Shown: piece by piece, positions 1 to 7,223 of the stretch
Numbering within the stretch: position 1 is the first letter of the stretch
Layout of the letters: each line of letters opens with the position of its first letter
Source: a virus
Reading direction: 5' to 3' (one strand)
IMG/VR virus record: IMGVR_UViG_3300012001_000015
Coordinates: 1 to 46,422 of that record
Length of the DNA stretch: 46,422 nt
Position numbers and translations under genes: made by a program
The notes under the pieces: generated by a model
What the model was told of the DNA's origin: nothing
What the model saw: only the letters and a program-made list of their open reading frames with translations
Databases searched by the model: none

Positions 1-53
1 AAACCAGCGAAGGTTTATCCCTTCCGTGAGTTCGAATCTCACCGCCTCCGCCA
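1..53 (+). tRNA. tRNA-Ser, 3' part (integration site)
   Basis: The window opens inside a tRNA gene. Visible are the 3' side of the anticodon stem, a long variable arm, the T arm (GTGAG stem 26-30, TTCGAAT loop, CTCAC 38-42), the acceptor 3' strand 43-49, discriminator G at 50 and encoded CCA at 51-53. A long variable arm with a G discriminator fits tRNA-Ser. The anticodon lies outside the window, so the isoacceptor is unknown. The integrase gene starts its 3' end 92 bases downstream, so this 3' end is the probable attL core. Confidence 0.85.
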
Positions 54-90
54 GCACTCGTTTTTAACGATAGTGCTTACTAACAAAATC

Positions 91-127
91 TTAATCGTTT
101 CCGCAACTTTTTAATCATTTCCGCAAC
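91..127 (+). repeat. Tandem direct repeat, candidate integrase arm sites
   Basis: Two copies of a 17-base word, TTAATCNTTTCCGCAAC (91-107 and 111-127, one mismatch), lie 20 bases apart between the tRNA 3' end and the integrase stop codon. Tyrosine integrases of tRNA-targeting prophages bind short direct repeats (arm-type sites) beside the core, so this is a natural candidate. The role is inferred from position only. Confidence 0.5.
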
Positions 128-145
128 CCCCCTTCGAAAATGGCT

Positions 146-1204
146 CTACCGGGTCGGTTTGACTGACTCTCCGATGCGCCGATAGACTTTCTCGGTGATC
201 TGCTGCTTCGTGTGGCCAAGCAGCTTGCTGGCATCGTCCAGGCTCTCAATTTCACTCGCGGCCTTGGGCCGGATGTCGCGGAATTGAAACTCTCGGATGC
301 GGGCGGCCAGTGCGGTTTTTTCCTCTGCGTCGGCCGTCTTGGCAGCCGCGGCGCGCGCCTTATCAAAGCGCAGTCTCAGCGTCCCCTTGTTGAGTGGCTG
401 ACCCGCCGGTGTCGCGACCAGGTAAAGACTGTGTACTTTGCGTGGGCGCGCTTTCACGCGATCAATGACCTTGCCTAGCTCCGATCGGACACCGCTGTCG
501 TCCAGGACAATGCGGAGGAACTTCTTTGTTTTCCCCTGGCGGATCTGCAGCGCGCCGTCGCGCTCGTCGGTGAGCATAATCTTGCGCACGTCGGCGGGAC
601 GCTGGCCCGTCAAATAGGCGATGTCCATTGCGTCTTGCAGTTCGACCGACGACGCGCGATAGACTGCATCCCATACTTCTCGGTCCGCGTAAAAATCGCG
701 CGGTTCTTCCTTGTTCTTCCGCACGCCCTTGCATGGGTTCTCCTTGGCCGTGTATCCCCATTCGCGGGCCATGTTGAAGACGTGCGAAAGCAGCGTGACC
801 TCGCGGTTAGCGCGGACCTTGGCGGACCGCTTGTCGCGGTATTGGGCAATGTGTTGGGGCGTCATCGAATTGACCGGCGCGTCGTCAAATCCCTTGCGTA
901 GCTGCTTCAAGGAATTGAGATTGTCTTGCTGTGTGGCCGGCGCTTTACCAGGGAGCATATCGCGCACATAGCGGTCAAAAATGTGTTTCATGCGGCCGGT
1001 GTCAACCGGCTCAGGCGCGCATTCCAGGGTCGCCCATTTGCGCTTGGCCTCGTTCAGATCGGTGCCTAATGCGATCTCAAGCCGCTTGCCTTGCTCGTCG
1101 CGGCCATTGTAGTAATAGCCAACCCAAAGCGCGCCGCTTTTAAGCGTTCTGGATCGCCGCAGCATACGCGGCGGTAGATCGCGGGCGGTGGATTTTGGGC
1201 GCAT
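146..1204 (-). CDS. int: Tyrosine-recombinase integrase
   Basis: Site-specific recombinase that would insert and excise the phage at the adjacent tRNA-Ser. The 352-residue protein has an N-terminal DNA-binding part (LPPRM near residue 12) and a C-terminal catalytic domain. Catalytic candidates are Arg in GQRPADV (~202), Lys in QGKTKK (~225), Arg in FRDIRPKAAS (~312), His in LLGHT (~331) and the Tyr nucleophile in EKVYRR (~341). The box II histidine of HxxR is replaced by Arg, as in other phage members of this group. I chose the ATG at 1204: the reading frame can be extended to a TTG at 1243, but family proteins start near the MRPK...LPPRM segment. It is the last gene of the long leftward operon. 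Confidence 0.95.
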   Translation of the reverse strand: MRPKSTARDLPPRMLRRSRTLKSGALWVGYYYNGRDEQGKRLEIALGTDLNEAKRKWATLECAPEPVDTGRMKHIFDRYVRDMLPGKAPATQQDNLNSLKQLRKGFDDAPVNSMTPQHIAQYRDKRSAKVRANREVTLLSHVFNMAREWGYTAKENPCKGVRKNKEEPRDFYADREVWDAVYRASSVELQDAMDIAYLTGQRPADVRKIMLTDERDGALQIRQGKTKKFLRIVLDDSGVRSELGKVIDRVKARPRKVHSLYLVATPAGQPLNKGTLRLRFDKARAAAAKTADAEEKTALAARIREFQFRDIRPKAASEIESLDDASKLLGHTKQQITEKVYRRIGESVKPTR

Positions 1205-1212
1205 GCGCACGA

Positions 1213-1464
1213 TTATGACACTTTCGAAAAGTCTGGCGTCCAACCGCCCGATGTGGTCAAGGTGGTGGGGTTAATGCCGGCCAATTTCAGGCGAGCGAAC
1301 AAGCGGCCGACGATGGGGTCTCCGGCCTTGTTCTTGTGGAATATCCAGCCATTGATCGTCAACCATTCAATCTGATCGCCTTTGCGCATGCAGCCGGAAA
1401 TTTGTCCAACTTCGTCCGGCGCAAGCGTTTCCGAGTCGATCGGCATTTCAAATATTGCGCTCAT
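1213..1464 (-). CDS. DUF4224-like small protein, candidate excisionase
   Basis: 83 residues. The segment from about residue 8 to 60 (LAPDEVGQISG, then WLTINGWIFHKNKAGDPIVGR) matches my memory of the DUF4224 domain, a short winged-helix-like domain usually encoded directly before phage integrases. In that position it is a plausible recombination directionality factor or int regulator. The start ATG overlaps the stop of the upstream ASCH gene (ATGA) and has GGAGG nine bases upstream. It ends eight bases before the integrase ATG, so the two are probably co-translated. Function is inferred from family and position. Confidence 0.75.
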   Translation of the reverse strand: MSAIFEMPIDSETLAPDEVGQISGCMRKGDQIEWLTINGWIFHKNKAGDPIVGRLFARLKLAGINPTTLTTSGGWTPDFSKVS

Positions 1465-2030
1465 CCTTCCATCCTCCGAAATTCGACGGCCCATACCCAT
1501 GGGTTCGCATCCCATGACCCGGCGCCGTTGATGGTTTCCCATAGATGTGAATAGCCGTGTACCGCAGCTGGCAACAATTTGAATCGTGAAGGCGCACGGC
1601 CGACAGCTGCGGCGCACATTGGACCATCAACGCCCTCAGCGATTGCGTCATCCTCGGTGATGTCCTGCAGGCGCTCAACTCGCACCGAAACGATTTCAAG
1701 AGTGATGCGGCTATATTCGCGGCGCATGTGGATTGATGGCGTCCATTTTCTGCTTCCAAGGTGATCCTGCATCCGCTCCCATCGCTCTCGCGGATCGGCC
1801 TTGTAATCAACCTCGATCAGGCCGCAAGTCTGTCCGAATATCGGTGTATGGGTCTCGCGGACCCATAGTCGGTCGCCAAGCACTCCGTATGGCGATTTGT
1901 CGACGTTAAAAAACGACTGCCCTTTAAAATCCAAAAACGCCGGTTTCGCTATCCGCCGTGTTTGTGTCTTTGATCCATCAAGCAGGGCGCGCACCATCGG
2001 CGCGCTGAAAAGGATTGGGCGCTCTTTCAT
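1461..2030 (-). CDS. ASCH/PUA-like phage protein
   Basis: 189 residues beginning MKERPILFSAPMVRALLDG with KTQTRR near residue 21. This opening is typical of the phage ASCH-domain family, a PUA-like beta-barrel predicted to bind RNA or modified nucleotides. The central GDRLWVRET segment (~52) is another family hallmark. Its role in phages is not established. The ATG has AAGG seven bases upstream, and its stop overlaps the next gene start (ATGA). The gene is in the middle of the leftward early operon. Confidence 0.8.
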   Translation of the reverse strand: MKERPILFSAPMVRALLDGSKTQTRRIAKPAFLDFKGQSFFNVDKSPYGVLGDRLWVRETHTPIFGQTCGLIEVDYKADPRERWERMQDHLGSRKWTPSIHMRREYSRITLEIVSVRVERLQDITEDDAIAEGVDGPMCAAAVGRAPSRFKLLPAAVHGYSHLWETINGAGSWDANPWVWAVEFRRMEG

Positions 2031-2031
2031 G

Positions 2032-2277
2032 TCAGCCTTGAATCTTGTGAACTGTCAACCCAGTAATGCCGGGTGGTAGCGCCGCTGGCTTTTCCAGAAA
2101 GCTGCTCGTCTTTTTGCCGGTGGCCTGTGCGTACTTCACTTCCACCATCGCGCTGTTGATGATGGTCTGCGAGATATCGGACATTGCTTTCGCCGTCTCG
2201 ATAGTCATGGATTTGTCCTTCAGTCCCTTGAGCGCGTCGAAAAGGTGTGCTCTCAAATCGTCAATGTTATTGCTCAT
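2032..2277 (-). CDS. Conserved small phage protein, unknown function
   Basis: 81 residues, soluble and mostly helical in appearance (SNNIDDLRAHLFDALKGL, then AKAMSDISQTIINSAMVEV). Proteins with this pattern are common next to early phage nucleases and ASCH genes, but I know of no assigned function. It starts inside the 3' end of the HNH gene (11-base overlap), which suggests translational coupling, and ends just before the ASCH gene start. Confidence 0.75.
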   Translation of the reverse strand: MSNNIDDLRAHLFDALKGLKDKSMTIETAKAMSDISQTIINSAMVEVKYAQATGKKTSSFLEKPAALPPGITGLTVHKIQG

Positions 2278-2947
2278 TTTTGGTCCTATGGTTGATCGCC
2301 CGGCTCAGTGCGCCGCGCAGTTGAATCAGGTCAGACAATTCCTTAGGTAAGTTATGCCTGGTGTTGCGCCGCATGTTGTCGGCCAGGCTGATGCACTCCA
2401 CGCGATCGAGCGTGATCTCCTCGAGCACGCTGGTCCGCATGCCTGGCTTGAACACGACGATGTGCTTAGGAGGTAGCGGGCCGTTGGTCTCGATCCACAC
2501 CAGCTCGTGCACGCCGCGCCAGCGCTTGCTATTACTTCCCTTGCCGTTGCCGATCTTGCGTTGCAGTGTGCCGTCTTTGGTGATGCGGAAGCTGCCAATC
2601 GCATTGGTGTTGTGTGGCATCTGGCCCGGCTGGAACCTGGTCTCCGGCGAGCGGCCGCCGGCAGTGAAGTGGCTGCCCGTATTCCAGCTGACGTGTCCTG
2701 GCAAGAAGCGGCACGCCGCGCCAACCTGGTCGCCGCGCCGCAGTCGACAAGCATCGGGCGAGGCGAGGTATTCGGGCGACTTCTTCAGGCCAAGCCTGGC
2801 GGCTCGCTGGTACACCGTTGTGGCCGTTTTGCTCATCACGCGGGCAAGATCGGCGGTCTTCGTGTCCGCGTACTGCTCGCGCAGGATCTGCAGCTGTTCC
2901 GGCGTCCATTTCGCGCGTGGGGCGAGGATGCCGCGGGATTTGGTCAT
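2267..2947 (-). CDS. HNH endonuclease with N-terminal helix-turn-helix
   Basis: 226 residues. The N-terminus (KWTPEQLQILREQYADT to VYQRAARLGL, ~13-55) looks like a MYB/HTH DNA-binding helix set. The C-terminal half has the HNH/NUMOD arrangement: RFQPGQMPHN (~105), a WRGVHELVW segment (~143) and a late DRVECISLADNMRRNTRHNLP segment. This is the architecture of free-standing HNH nucleases found in phages, either homing-type or DNA-metabolism nucleases. It overlaps the methyltransferase stop/start by ATGA and has GAGGG just before its ATG, so it is translated with the methyltransferase. Confidence 0.85.
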   Translation of the reverse strand: MTKSRGILAPRAKWTPEQLQILREQYADTKTADLARVMSKTATTVYQRAARLGLKKSPEYLASPDACRLRRGDQVGAACRFLPGHVSWNTGSHFTAGGRSPETRFQPGQMPHNTNAIGSFRITKDGTLQRKIGNGKGSNSKRWRGVHELVWIETNGPLPPKHIVVFKPGMRTSVLEEITLDRVECISLADNMRRNTRHNLPKELSDLIQLRGALSRAINHRTKNEQ

Positions 2948-4839
2948 GCTGCCCTCGCCATCTCAAGCTCATGCGTGCAGTTGACCCGGATCAGGGCGAT
3001 CGCTGGCGGCGGCGAGACGCTGTTGCCGATCATGCTCACTTGGGCGCTGCCAGACAGACGTTTGGTAACAGACTTGCCGCGCTTGTTCACGCTGGTGTAC
3101 CAGGGGTCCAGAATGTAGCTGCGCCGAAATCCTTGGGCGGTGGCCAGCTCACGCGGTACGAGCATGCGCAACCCGATGTCGACCACCTCCATGATTTCGC
3201 CGTGAATAGTCACCAGCTCGGGGCGCTCAACGCCTGCCAGGCTCGGGCAGTTGTCCCACAAGAATTGGCGGATCTGCTGCCGTTTCGCCTCTGACTCTGG
3301 CGCGCGTGCGATGGTGGTGCGTACCTCGCCGTGATGTTGTCCGCCGGCGCTGATGGTCGACAAAGGCGAGCCTGTATCAGCTGCGTTACTGGTGCCGCGC
3401 AGTTTGATTAGGTTGCTGGTGACAAGCGCGTGCCGGTTCTCGGTCACAATCGTATTCAGAGGCTTGGCCACGTCCCATGCCGCGCCGTCGCCGCTGCTCC
3501 GGTTGTCGATGCCAACCAGGTGCGCCGTGATCAGGGAGTTGTGGTCCACTGTCGTGACGGTCGGCATTGGAGCTTCTAGGCTGGCGCCGACGACGCCCTG
3601 ATAGTGTTTGGCCAGGTAGGCGCAGGTAACGCCGATGCGATCCTTGGTCACGATCGTTGGGACCGGCGCTTCTAAGGATACATTCTGGCTGCCGCCGGAA
3701 TAATATTGAACCATCGAGGCAACCACCAGCGCGATTTCACCGCGATTGGCGCAAGTAATCGTCGGCAATGGTGCGGCCGGGTCACTGGTCCGGTCGCTGC
3801 CCTGGTGGGTCAGCGGCACGAAGATCGGGGCGACCAGCGCTGCACCATTGCCACCAGCCATAACCGTCGTCAGCGGATCGTTGATGTCGCGCACGCCGGC
3901 GCCCCATCGTTTTGCGCCAGACGGTGATGTTTCTCCGTGGGCGCACTCGACAATGAACGGGCTCGCCGCATCCTTGACATACTTCTCGTAGCCCTTGCCA
4001 ACCCGGCGCAATGTCGCCGGAGCCAATGGTTTCTTTCGCCCGAAGATCGACCGGCATGGGATGGACCAGTCGATGCAGTCTGCCGCCCGCATGAATGGTT
4101 TCAGCTTGCCGGATTTCACCTCGTTTGATTTAGGATCGCCATGGGTAGGCGCAGGCCAGACAATCGGCCGCCCGTCGCGCCGCATCACCATGAACAGCCG
4201 CTTGCGGATCGTTGGAGCGCCATAGTCGCAGGCCCGCAGGATATTCCACTCAACCTTGTAACCAAGACCCGTATGCAAACGATGAATCGGGAAGTCTCCC
4301 CCTAGAGTTTCATGGATTTCCTGCAGGTCGGGGTGATCCTTCGGGATGCCGGTCGACATCGCCTTTACAAAGGCATCGAAGGTTCGTCCCTTGAATTCCT
4401 TGATCGGACGTCCGTTCCCGTCAAGCGGTCCCCAGCCTAGAAACTCTTCGACATTTTCAAGAAAAATAAGTCGAGGCGCCTGCATGGCAGCCCACTTCAA
4501 GGTAACCCAGGCCAGCCCACGCATTTTCTGGCTCAGTAGGTTGCCGCCCTTTGCTTTGGAAAAATGCGTGCAAGTCGGAGAAAACCAGGCCACACCAATC
4601 GGCTGCTGCTTTGTGACGAAGCCAGGATGAATCAGGAACACATCTTCTTGATAGTGCTTGGTGGTCGGGTGGTTGGCCGCGTGCATGCACAATGCCGGTC
4701 CGTTATGGTTGATCGCAATATCTGGCTCGCGGCCGAGCGCGATGGCGAGCGCTTCGCTGGCGCCACCCCCGCCGGCGAAGTTATCTATGATGAGTTCGTC
4801 ACGCAGGCCGAGCGGAAGGGTGAATAAGTCGCGCTTCAT
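2944..4839 (-). CDS. dcm: DNA (cytosine-5-)-methyltransferase with repeated central domain
   Basis: 631-residue C5 cytosine methyltransferase. Motif I FAGGGGAS is at 21-28, the catalytic Cys at ~90 in SPTCTHFS (replacing the common PPCQ), ENV at ~128, TIRKRLF resembles motif VIII, and MIGNSVSPPPA near the C-terminus is the motif X region. Between about 310 and 520 the target-recognition part holds about six degenerate repeats, each with a P-x-x-T-I/V turn (PLTTV, PLPTI, PVPTI, PMPTV, PLNTI, PLSTI) roughly 40-45 residues apart. It could protect phage DNA from restriction or mark it. Its start overlaps the stop of the DGR reverse transcriptase by ATGA, an unusual tight coupling. Confidence 0.93.
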   Translation of the reverse strand: MKRDLFTLPLGLRDELIIDNFAGGGGASEALAIALGREPDIAINHNGPALCMHAANHPTTKHYQEDVFLIHPGFVTKQQPIGVAWFSPTCTHFSKAKGGNLLSQKMRGLAWVTLKWAAMQAPRLIFLENVEEFLGWGPLDGNGRPIKEFKGRTFDAFVKAMSTGIPKDHPDLQEIHETLGGDFPIHRLHTGLGYKVEWNILRACDYGAPTIRKRLFMVMRRDGRPIVWPAPTHGDPKSNEVKSGKLKPFMRAADCIDWSIPCRSIFGRKKPLAPATLRRVGKGYEKYVKDAASPFIVECAHGETSPSGAKRWGAGVRDINDPLTTVMAGGNGAALVAPIFVPLTHQGSDRTSDPAAPLPTITCANRGEIALVVASMVQYYSGGSQNVSLEAPVPTIVTKDRIGVTCAYLAKHYQGVVGASLEAPMPTVTTVDHNSLITAHLVGIDNRSSGDGAAWDVAKPLNTIVTENRHALVTSNLIKLRGTSNAADTGSPLSTISAGGQHHGEVRTTIARAPESEAKRQQIRQFLWDNCPSLAGVERPELVTIHGEIMEVVDIGLRMLVPRELATAQGFRRSYILDPWYTSVNKRGKSVTKRLSGSAQVSMIGNSVSPPPAIALIRVNCTHELEMARAA

Positions 4840-5978
4840 AGTGGTTTCCGGTAGGTTTTGGTGAATGTGCTATTGACCGAGTGCCCACGCCGCAGCACCG
4901 CCTTTGCTACCAGCACACGGTCGGCGTGGCTATGGGGCGCCTGGCGCAGCAAGCCGAAGTAACTGTTGGCTGCGGTGAAGACGTCGGCAGCGGGCATGCT
5001 TCCGATCCGCTTGATTGCCGTGCGCACGGTGCGCGGGCGTGTCCTGGTGAACCATGGCTTGATGACGTGACCGACGAAGTCGACGCCGCGGTCGACCGGC
5101 TGCAATATCGTTTTGCTTGGGTTCAGCGTGGCATGCAACGTGGCCGGCACAAAGGTCTCGATGGCGGCCAGCGCGGCGTTGAGCCATTGCGGTGATTCAT
5201 GCAGCAAAATGAAGTCGTCGACGTAGCGGATGTAATGCCGGGCCCGCAGCTGGTGCTTGGCGTATTGGTCGAGCGCATCGAGGTAGATATTCGCGAAGAA
5301 CTGTGACGACAGGTTGCCGATCGGCAGACCCAAATGCGCCGGCTGGTTGATTAGCCGCTTGTGCGGCGGTACCAGGGCGATCAGTGCCGATGCGCCACGC
5401 AGCTCGTAATTCTGGCGCGGGTCGTGAAACAGGATCGTTTCCGTCAGGCGCAGCCACCAGGGTTCGGTGACGCGGGCGGCGATCTGCTCGCGCAGCACGG
5501 TCTTGTCGACGCTAACGAAAAAATTGGCGAGATCGCATTTCAGGTACCAGATCGGCTTGGTCCAGTTCTGGCTGGCGCTACGGATCTTCGCTTCCAGCCG
5601 TTGCGCTGCATACAGCGTGCCGCGGCCCGGAATGCAGGCGCAGGTGTCGGCGATGAAGGATGCGTAAAAGCGCGGCGCGATCCGGTTGTAGAGCAGGTGG
5701 TGCACGACGCGATCGCGGAAGTCGGCCGCCCAGACTTCGCGCGGCTTGGGCCGGGTGACGAGAAAGCAGATCGAACGGCCGGGCGTATAGGTGCCGTCCT
5801 GCAGCTCGTCATGCAATGCGATCAGATTGCGCTCAAGCTGTTGCTCGAAGGCGAGGGCGCTTGGGGTATTGCGTTTGCTCCGGCGGCAGTCATGGTAGGC
5901 CTGCGCCAGTTCGGTAAAAGAAAATTCAGCATGTGCATCATCGGATTGATCTGCGGACGGCACGAGCGCGACCTTCAT
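4836..5978 (-). CDS. DGR reverse transcriptase
   Basis: Copies the template-repeat RNA into adenine-mutagenised cDNA used to overwrite the variable repeats. In a 380-residue product, motif A is LKCDLANFF (Asp ~149), the DGR-specific motif 4 is IGNLSSQ (220-226) in place of the retroviral/intron QG-type motif, and the active site YVDD is at 252-255. There is no endonuclease or maturase domain, as expected for DGR enzymes. The N-terminal FSFTELAQAYHDCRRSKR segment is also family-like. The frame is open further upstream through the template repeat, but that part is noncoding by analogy. Candidate starts are the ATG at 5978, which lies inside the template repeat, or a GTG at 5963 preceded by AAGG. 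The stop overlaps dcm by ATGA. Confidence 0.95.
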   Translation of the reverse strand: MKVALVPSADQSDDAHAEFSFTELAQAYHDCRRSKRNTPSALAFEQQLERNLIALHDELQDGTYTPGRSICFLVTRPKPREVWAADFRDRVVHHLLYNRIAPRFYASFIADTCACIPGRGTLYAAQRLEAKIRSASQNWTKPIWYLKCDLANFFVSVDKTVLREQIAARVTEPWWLRLTETILFHDPRQNYELRGASALIALVPPHKRLINQPAHLGLPIGNLSSQFFANIYLDALDQYAKHQLRARHYIRYVDDFILLHESPQWLNAALAAIETFVPATLHATLNPSKTILQPVDRGVDFVGHVIKPWFTRTRPRTVRTAIKRIGSMPAADVFTAANSYFGLLRQAPHSHADRVLVAKAVLRRGHSVNSTFTKTYRKPL

Positions 5979-6056
5979 ACGTCTTGTGGTTGTTGTTCTG
6001 GTTGCCATTGTTGAAGTTCTGATTCCAGGCGTACGAGTCGTTGGCCGCGTTCTGCG
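5951..6056 (-). repeat. DGR template repeat (TR)
   Basis: 106-bp invariant donor of the retroelement. On the minus strand it is rich in AAC and AAT codons in the register of the targets, and would read through residues such as NQNFNNGNQNNNHK. Those adenines are exactly where the three variable repeats differ. The 27 bases at its 3' end (5951-5977) are identical in TR and all three VRs, despite containing three adenines on the coding strand, so this segment is the likely homing-initiation region. The TR 3' end overlaps the ATG candidate start of the reverse transcriptase. Right limit 6056 is where identity to VR1 and VR2 ends. Confidence 0.95.
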
Positions 6057-6235
6057 GTATGTCGTGCTATCTACGTCGCCGCGCCGAAAGCAAAGCCGAT
6101 CAGCGGGGTAACTGCGCCAGACCTGCCGGCATGGGCCGGCGGTATCTGCGGTGCGCATGGCGGTGGCCCGTTGCATTGATGCGGGCCAGCGGCACGACCA
6201 GATAAAAAATCGCTCTGTCACGATGACCTTGGTCA
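6057..6235 (-). other. Noncoding stretch between avd and TR (probable TR-RNA 5' part)
   Basis: 179 bases without a convincing gene between the Avd stop and the TR. Two structured elements are visible: a hairpin of two GCCGGC arms (6125-6130 and 6135-6140) and a near-perfect palindrome GATGACCTTGGTCATC (6222-6237) that overlaps the avd stop codon. In BPP-1 the RNA needed for cDNA synthesis extends well beyond the TR into the flanks, so this region may belong to the functional template RNA. That role is inferred by analogy. Confidence 0.5.
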
Positions 6236-6589
6236 TCATGCGGCTGGCGTCGATGTTGCTTTGCGCCATCCATTGGCCTGCTTGCCGATTGCATCGGTTA
6301 GCAAAACTGCTGTGGCGTACTGGCTGATGGAAATGAATCTCATATCCTTGGCTAGCCGGATCAGCAGTTCTGCTTCCATCACCTTTTCCAGCAACTCGCC
6401 CAGGTGCGGGGCTTTGTCGCGCGCGGCGTTGGCTTTGGCTACCAGCAGGGTGATGCGCACGCACGCGTCTTGAATCGCGCCGCCGATCGATGCCTTGACC
6501 GAACGAGGGAAATTCTTGACGAGCGCGCTGGCGACCTGCAGCAGCTCATAGGACGATTTGTAGATCGGCAGATTGGTATGGATAGCCAT
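6236..6589 (-). CDS. avd: DGR accessory variability determinant (Avd), four-helix bundle
   Basis: 117 residues. The opening IHTNLPIYKSSYELLQV and the following LVKNFPRSVKASIGGAIQDA are the hallmarks of the Avd/S23-like four-helix-bundle family, followed by ITLLVAKANAARDKAPHLGELLEKVMEAELLIRLAKDM. In BPP-1 the homologous pentameric protein binds the reverse transcriptase and template RNA and is required for cDNA synthesis. Placement between target 1 and the TR is the classical DGR order. No strong Shine-Dalgarno is seen before the ATG at 6589. It starts 55 bases after the target 1 stop, past hairpin 1. Confidence 0.93.
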   Translation of the reverse strand: MAIHTNLPIYKSSYELLQVASALVKNFPRSVKASIGGAIQDACVRITLLVAKANAARDKAPHLGELLEKVMEAELLIRLAKDMRFISISQYATAVLLTDAIGKQANGWRKATSTPAA

Positions 6590-6617
6590 GCTGAATGTAA
6601 AAGGAAAAATTTTCGAT

Positions 6618-6632
6618 CCGGGCTATGCCCGG
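6618..6632 (-). repeat. Hairpin downstream of VR1
   Basis: Perfect 6-bp stem with a 3-base loop (CCGGGC, TAT, GCCCGG on the plus strand), 12 bases after the target 1 stop and 31 bases after the 3' end of VR1. The same structure with different stem bases follows VR2 and VR3, with the surrounding AT-rich sequence also conserved. DNA hairpins downstream of VR are known to promote target recognition in the BPP-1 DGR. Confidence 0.8.
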
Positions 6633-6644
6633 AAAATTGTTGAA

Positions 6645-7172
6645 TTATTCAATGATCAAGATTCTGCGGACGGCACGAGCGCGACCTTCATACGTCTTGC
6701 GGTAGTAGCTCTGGCCGCCACCGAAGAAGTACTGATACCAGGCGCACGAGACGTTGGCCGCGTTCTGCGTGGACGTCCAGTACCATGCGTCTTTATCGAA
6801 GCCCGCTGACGCATTGATGTGGATCAGGCGCGCTTCGCGGCGATCCGGCAGCGACCAGTCGGTAAAGCCTTCGATTTTCTTTTTCGCCTGCTCGCCGGCT
6901 GCCTGCCAATTTGCGCCGACGATTTCATGCTCGTCTGTCGCGCGAATCAGATGGTAGTCAGGCGCTCCGTTTTCTCCACCGATGATGCCAACGTAGACGC
7001 CGCCTTGGCCGTTCCAGCCTTCTCCGATGCGCGGCGCGATCATGTTGTAGGCCGGGTGGCGTGGTGCGCGATTGCAGGTATCCAGCTGCGTGGACAGCCA
7101 GCGCTGCAGCAGCTGGTCCTTGGGAATATTTAGCGTGGCGCCATCGATGGCGAATTGAACGTTTTCAGACAC
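6645..7172 (-). CDS. DGR target protein 1 (DUF1566-like, C-type-lectin fold)
   Basis: 175 residues from a GTG start with GGAG eight bases upstream. The N-terminal and middle part (PRIGEGWN, then PDYHLIRATDEHE and FTDWSLPDRREARLIH) and the AWYWTSTQ motif are typical of DUF1566-type C-type-lectin-like domains. The last ~35 residues are encoded by VR1 and end in RRILIIE. Fourteen TR adenines are changed, putting Tyr, Phe, Gly and Ser at template Asn positions. No signal peptide or membrane segment is visible, so it is either cytoplasmic, released on lysis, or virion-associated. Its core is homologous to target 3, not to the N-terminus of target 2. The ligand is unknown. Confidence 0.93.
   Translation of the reverse strand: MSENVQFAIDGATLNIPKDQLLQRWLSTQLDTCNRAPRHPAYNMIAPRIGEGWNGQGGVYVGIIGGENGAPDYHLIRATDEHEIVGANWQAAGEQAKKKIEGFTDWSLPDRREARLIHINASAGFDKDAWYWTSTQNAANVSCAWYQYFFGGGQSYYRKTYEGRARAVRRILIIE
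6664..6769 (-). repeat. DGR variable repeat 1 (VR1)
   Basis: Aligns without gaps to the TR over 106 bases. I count 14 differences, all at TR positions that are A on the coding strand (T on the plus strand): eight became C and six became A as read on the plus strand. No change is seen at any template G, C or T. This establishes target 1 as an active or recently active DGR recipient. Confidence 0.96.
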
Positions 7173-7197
7173 GGCGTGATCTCCAAAAATTTGCGAT

Positions 7198-7212
7198 CCG
7201 CGCTGCGCGCGG
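7198..7212 (-). repeat. Hairpin downstream of VR2
   Basis: Six-bp stem CCGCGC / GCGCGG around a TGC loop (plus strand), 11 bases after the target 2 stop and 30 bases after the VR2 3' end. It differs in stem sequence from hairpin 1 but keeps pairing, length and distance, which is compensatory conservation of structure. Confidence 0.8.
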
Positions 7213-7223
7213 AAATTATTAAA

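Noticed and set aside
5979-6464. Open frame upstream of the reverse transcriptase, giving a 542-residue protein
   Set aside because: It passes through the template repeat and overlaps avd, its composition is unlike protein, and RT homology begins after 5978. Treated as noncoding.
4836-6589. Retron or group II intron as alternative to DGR
   Set aside because: The RT has the DGR motif IGNLSSQ, there is no intron or msr/msd structure, and the adenine-specific TR/VR differences are decisive.
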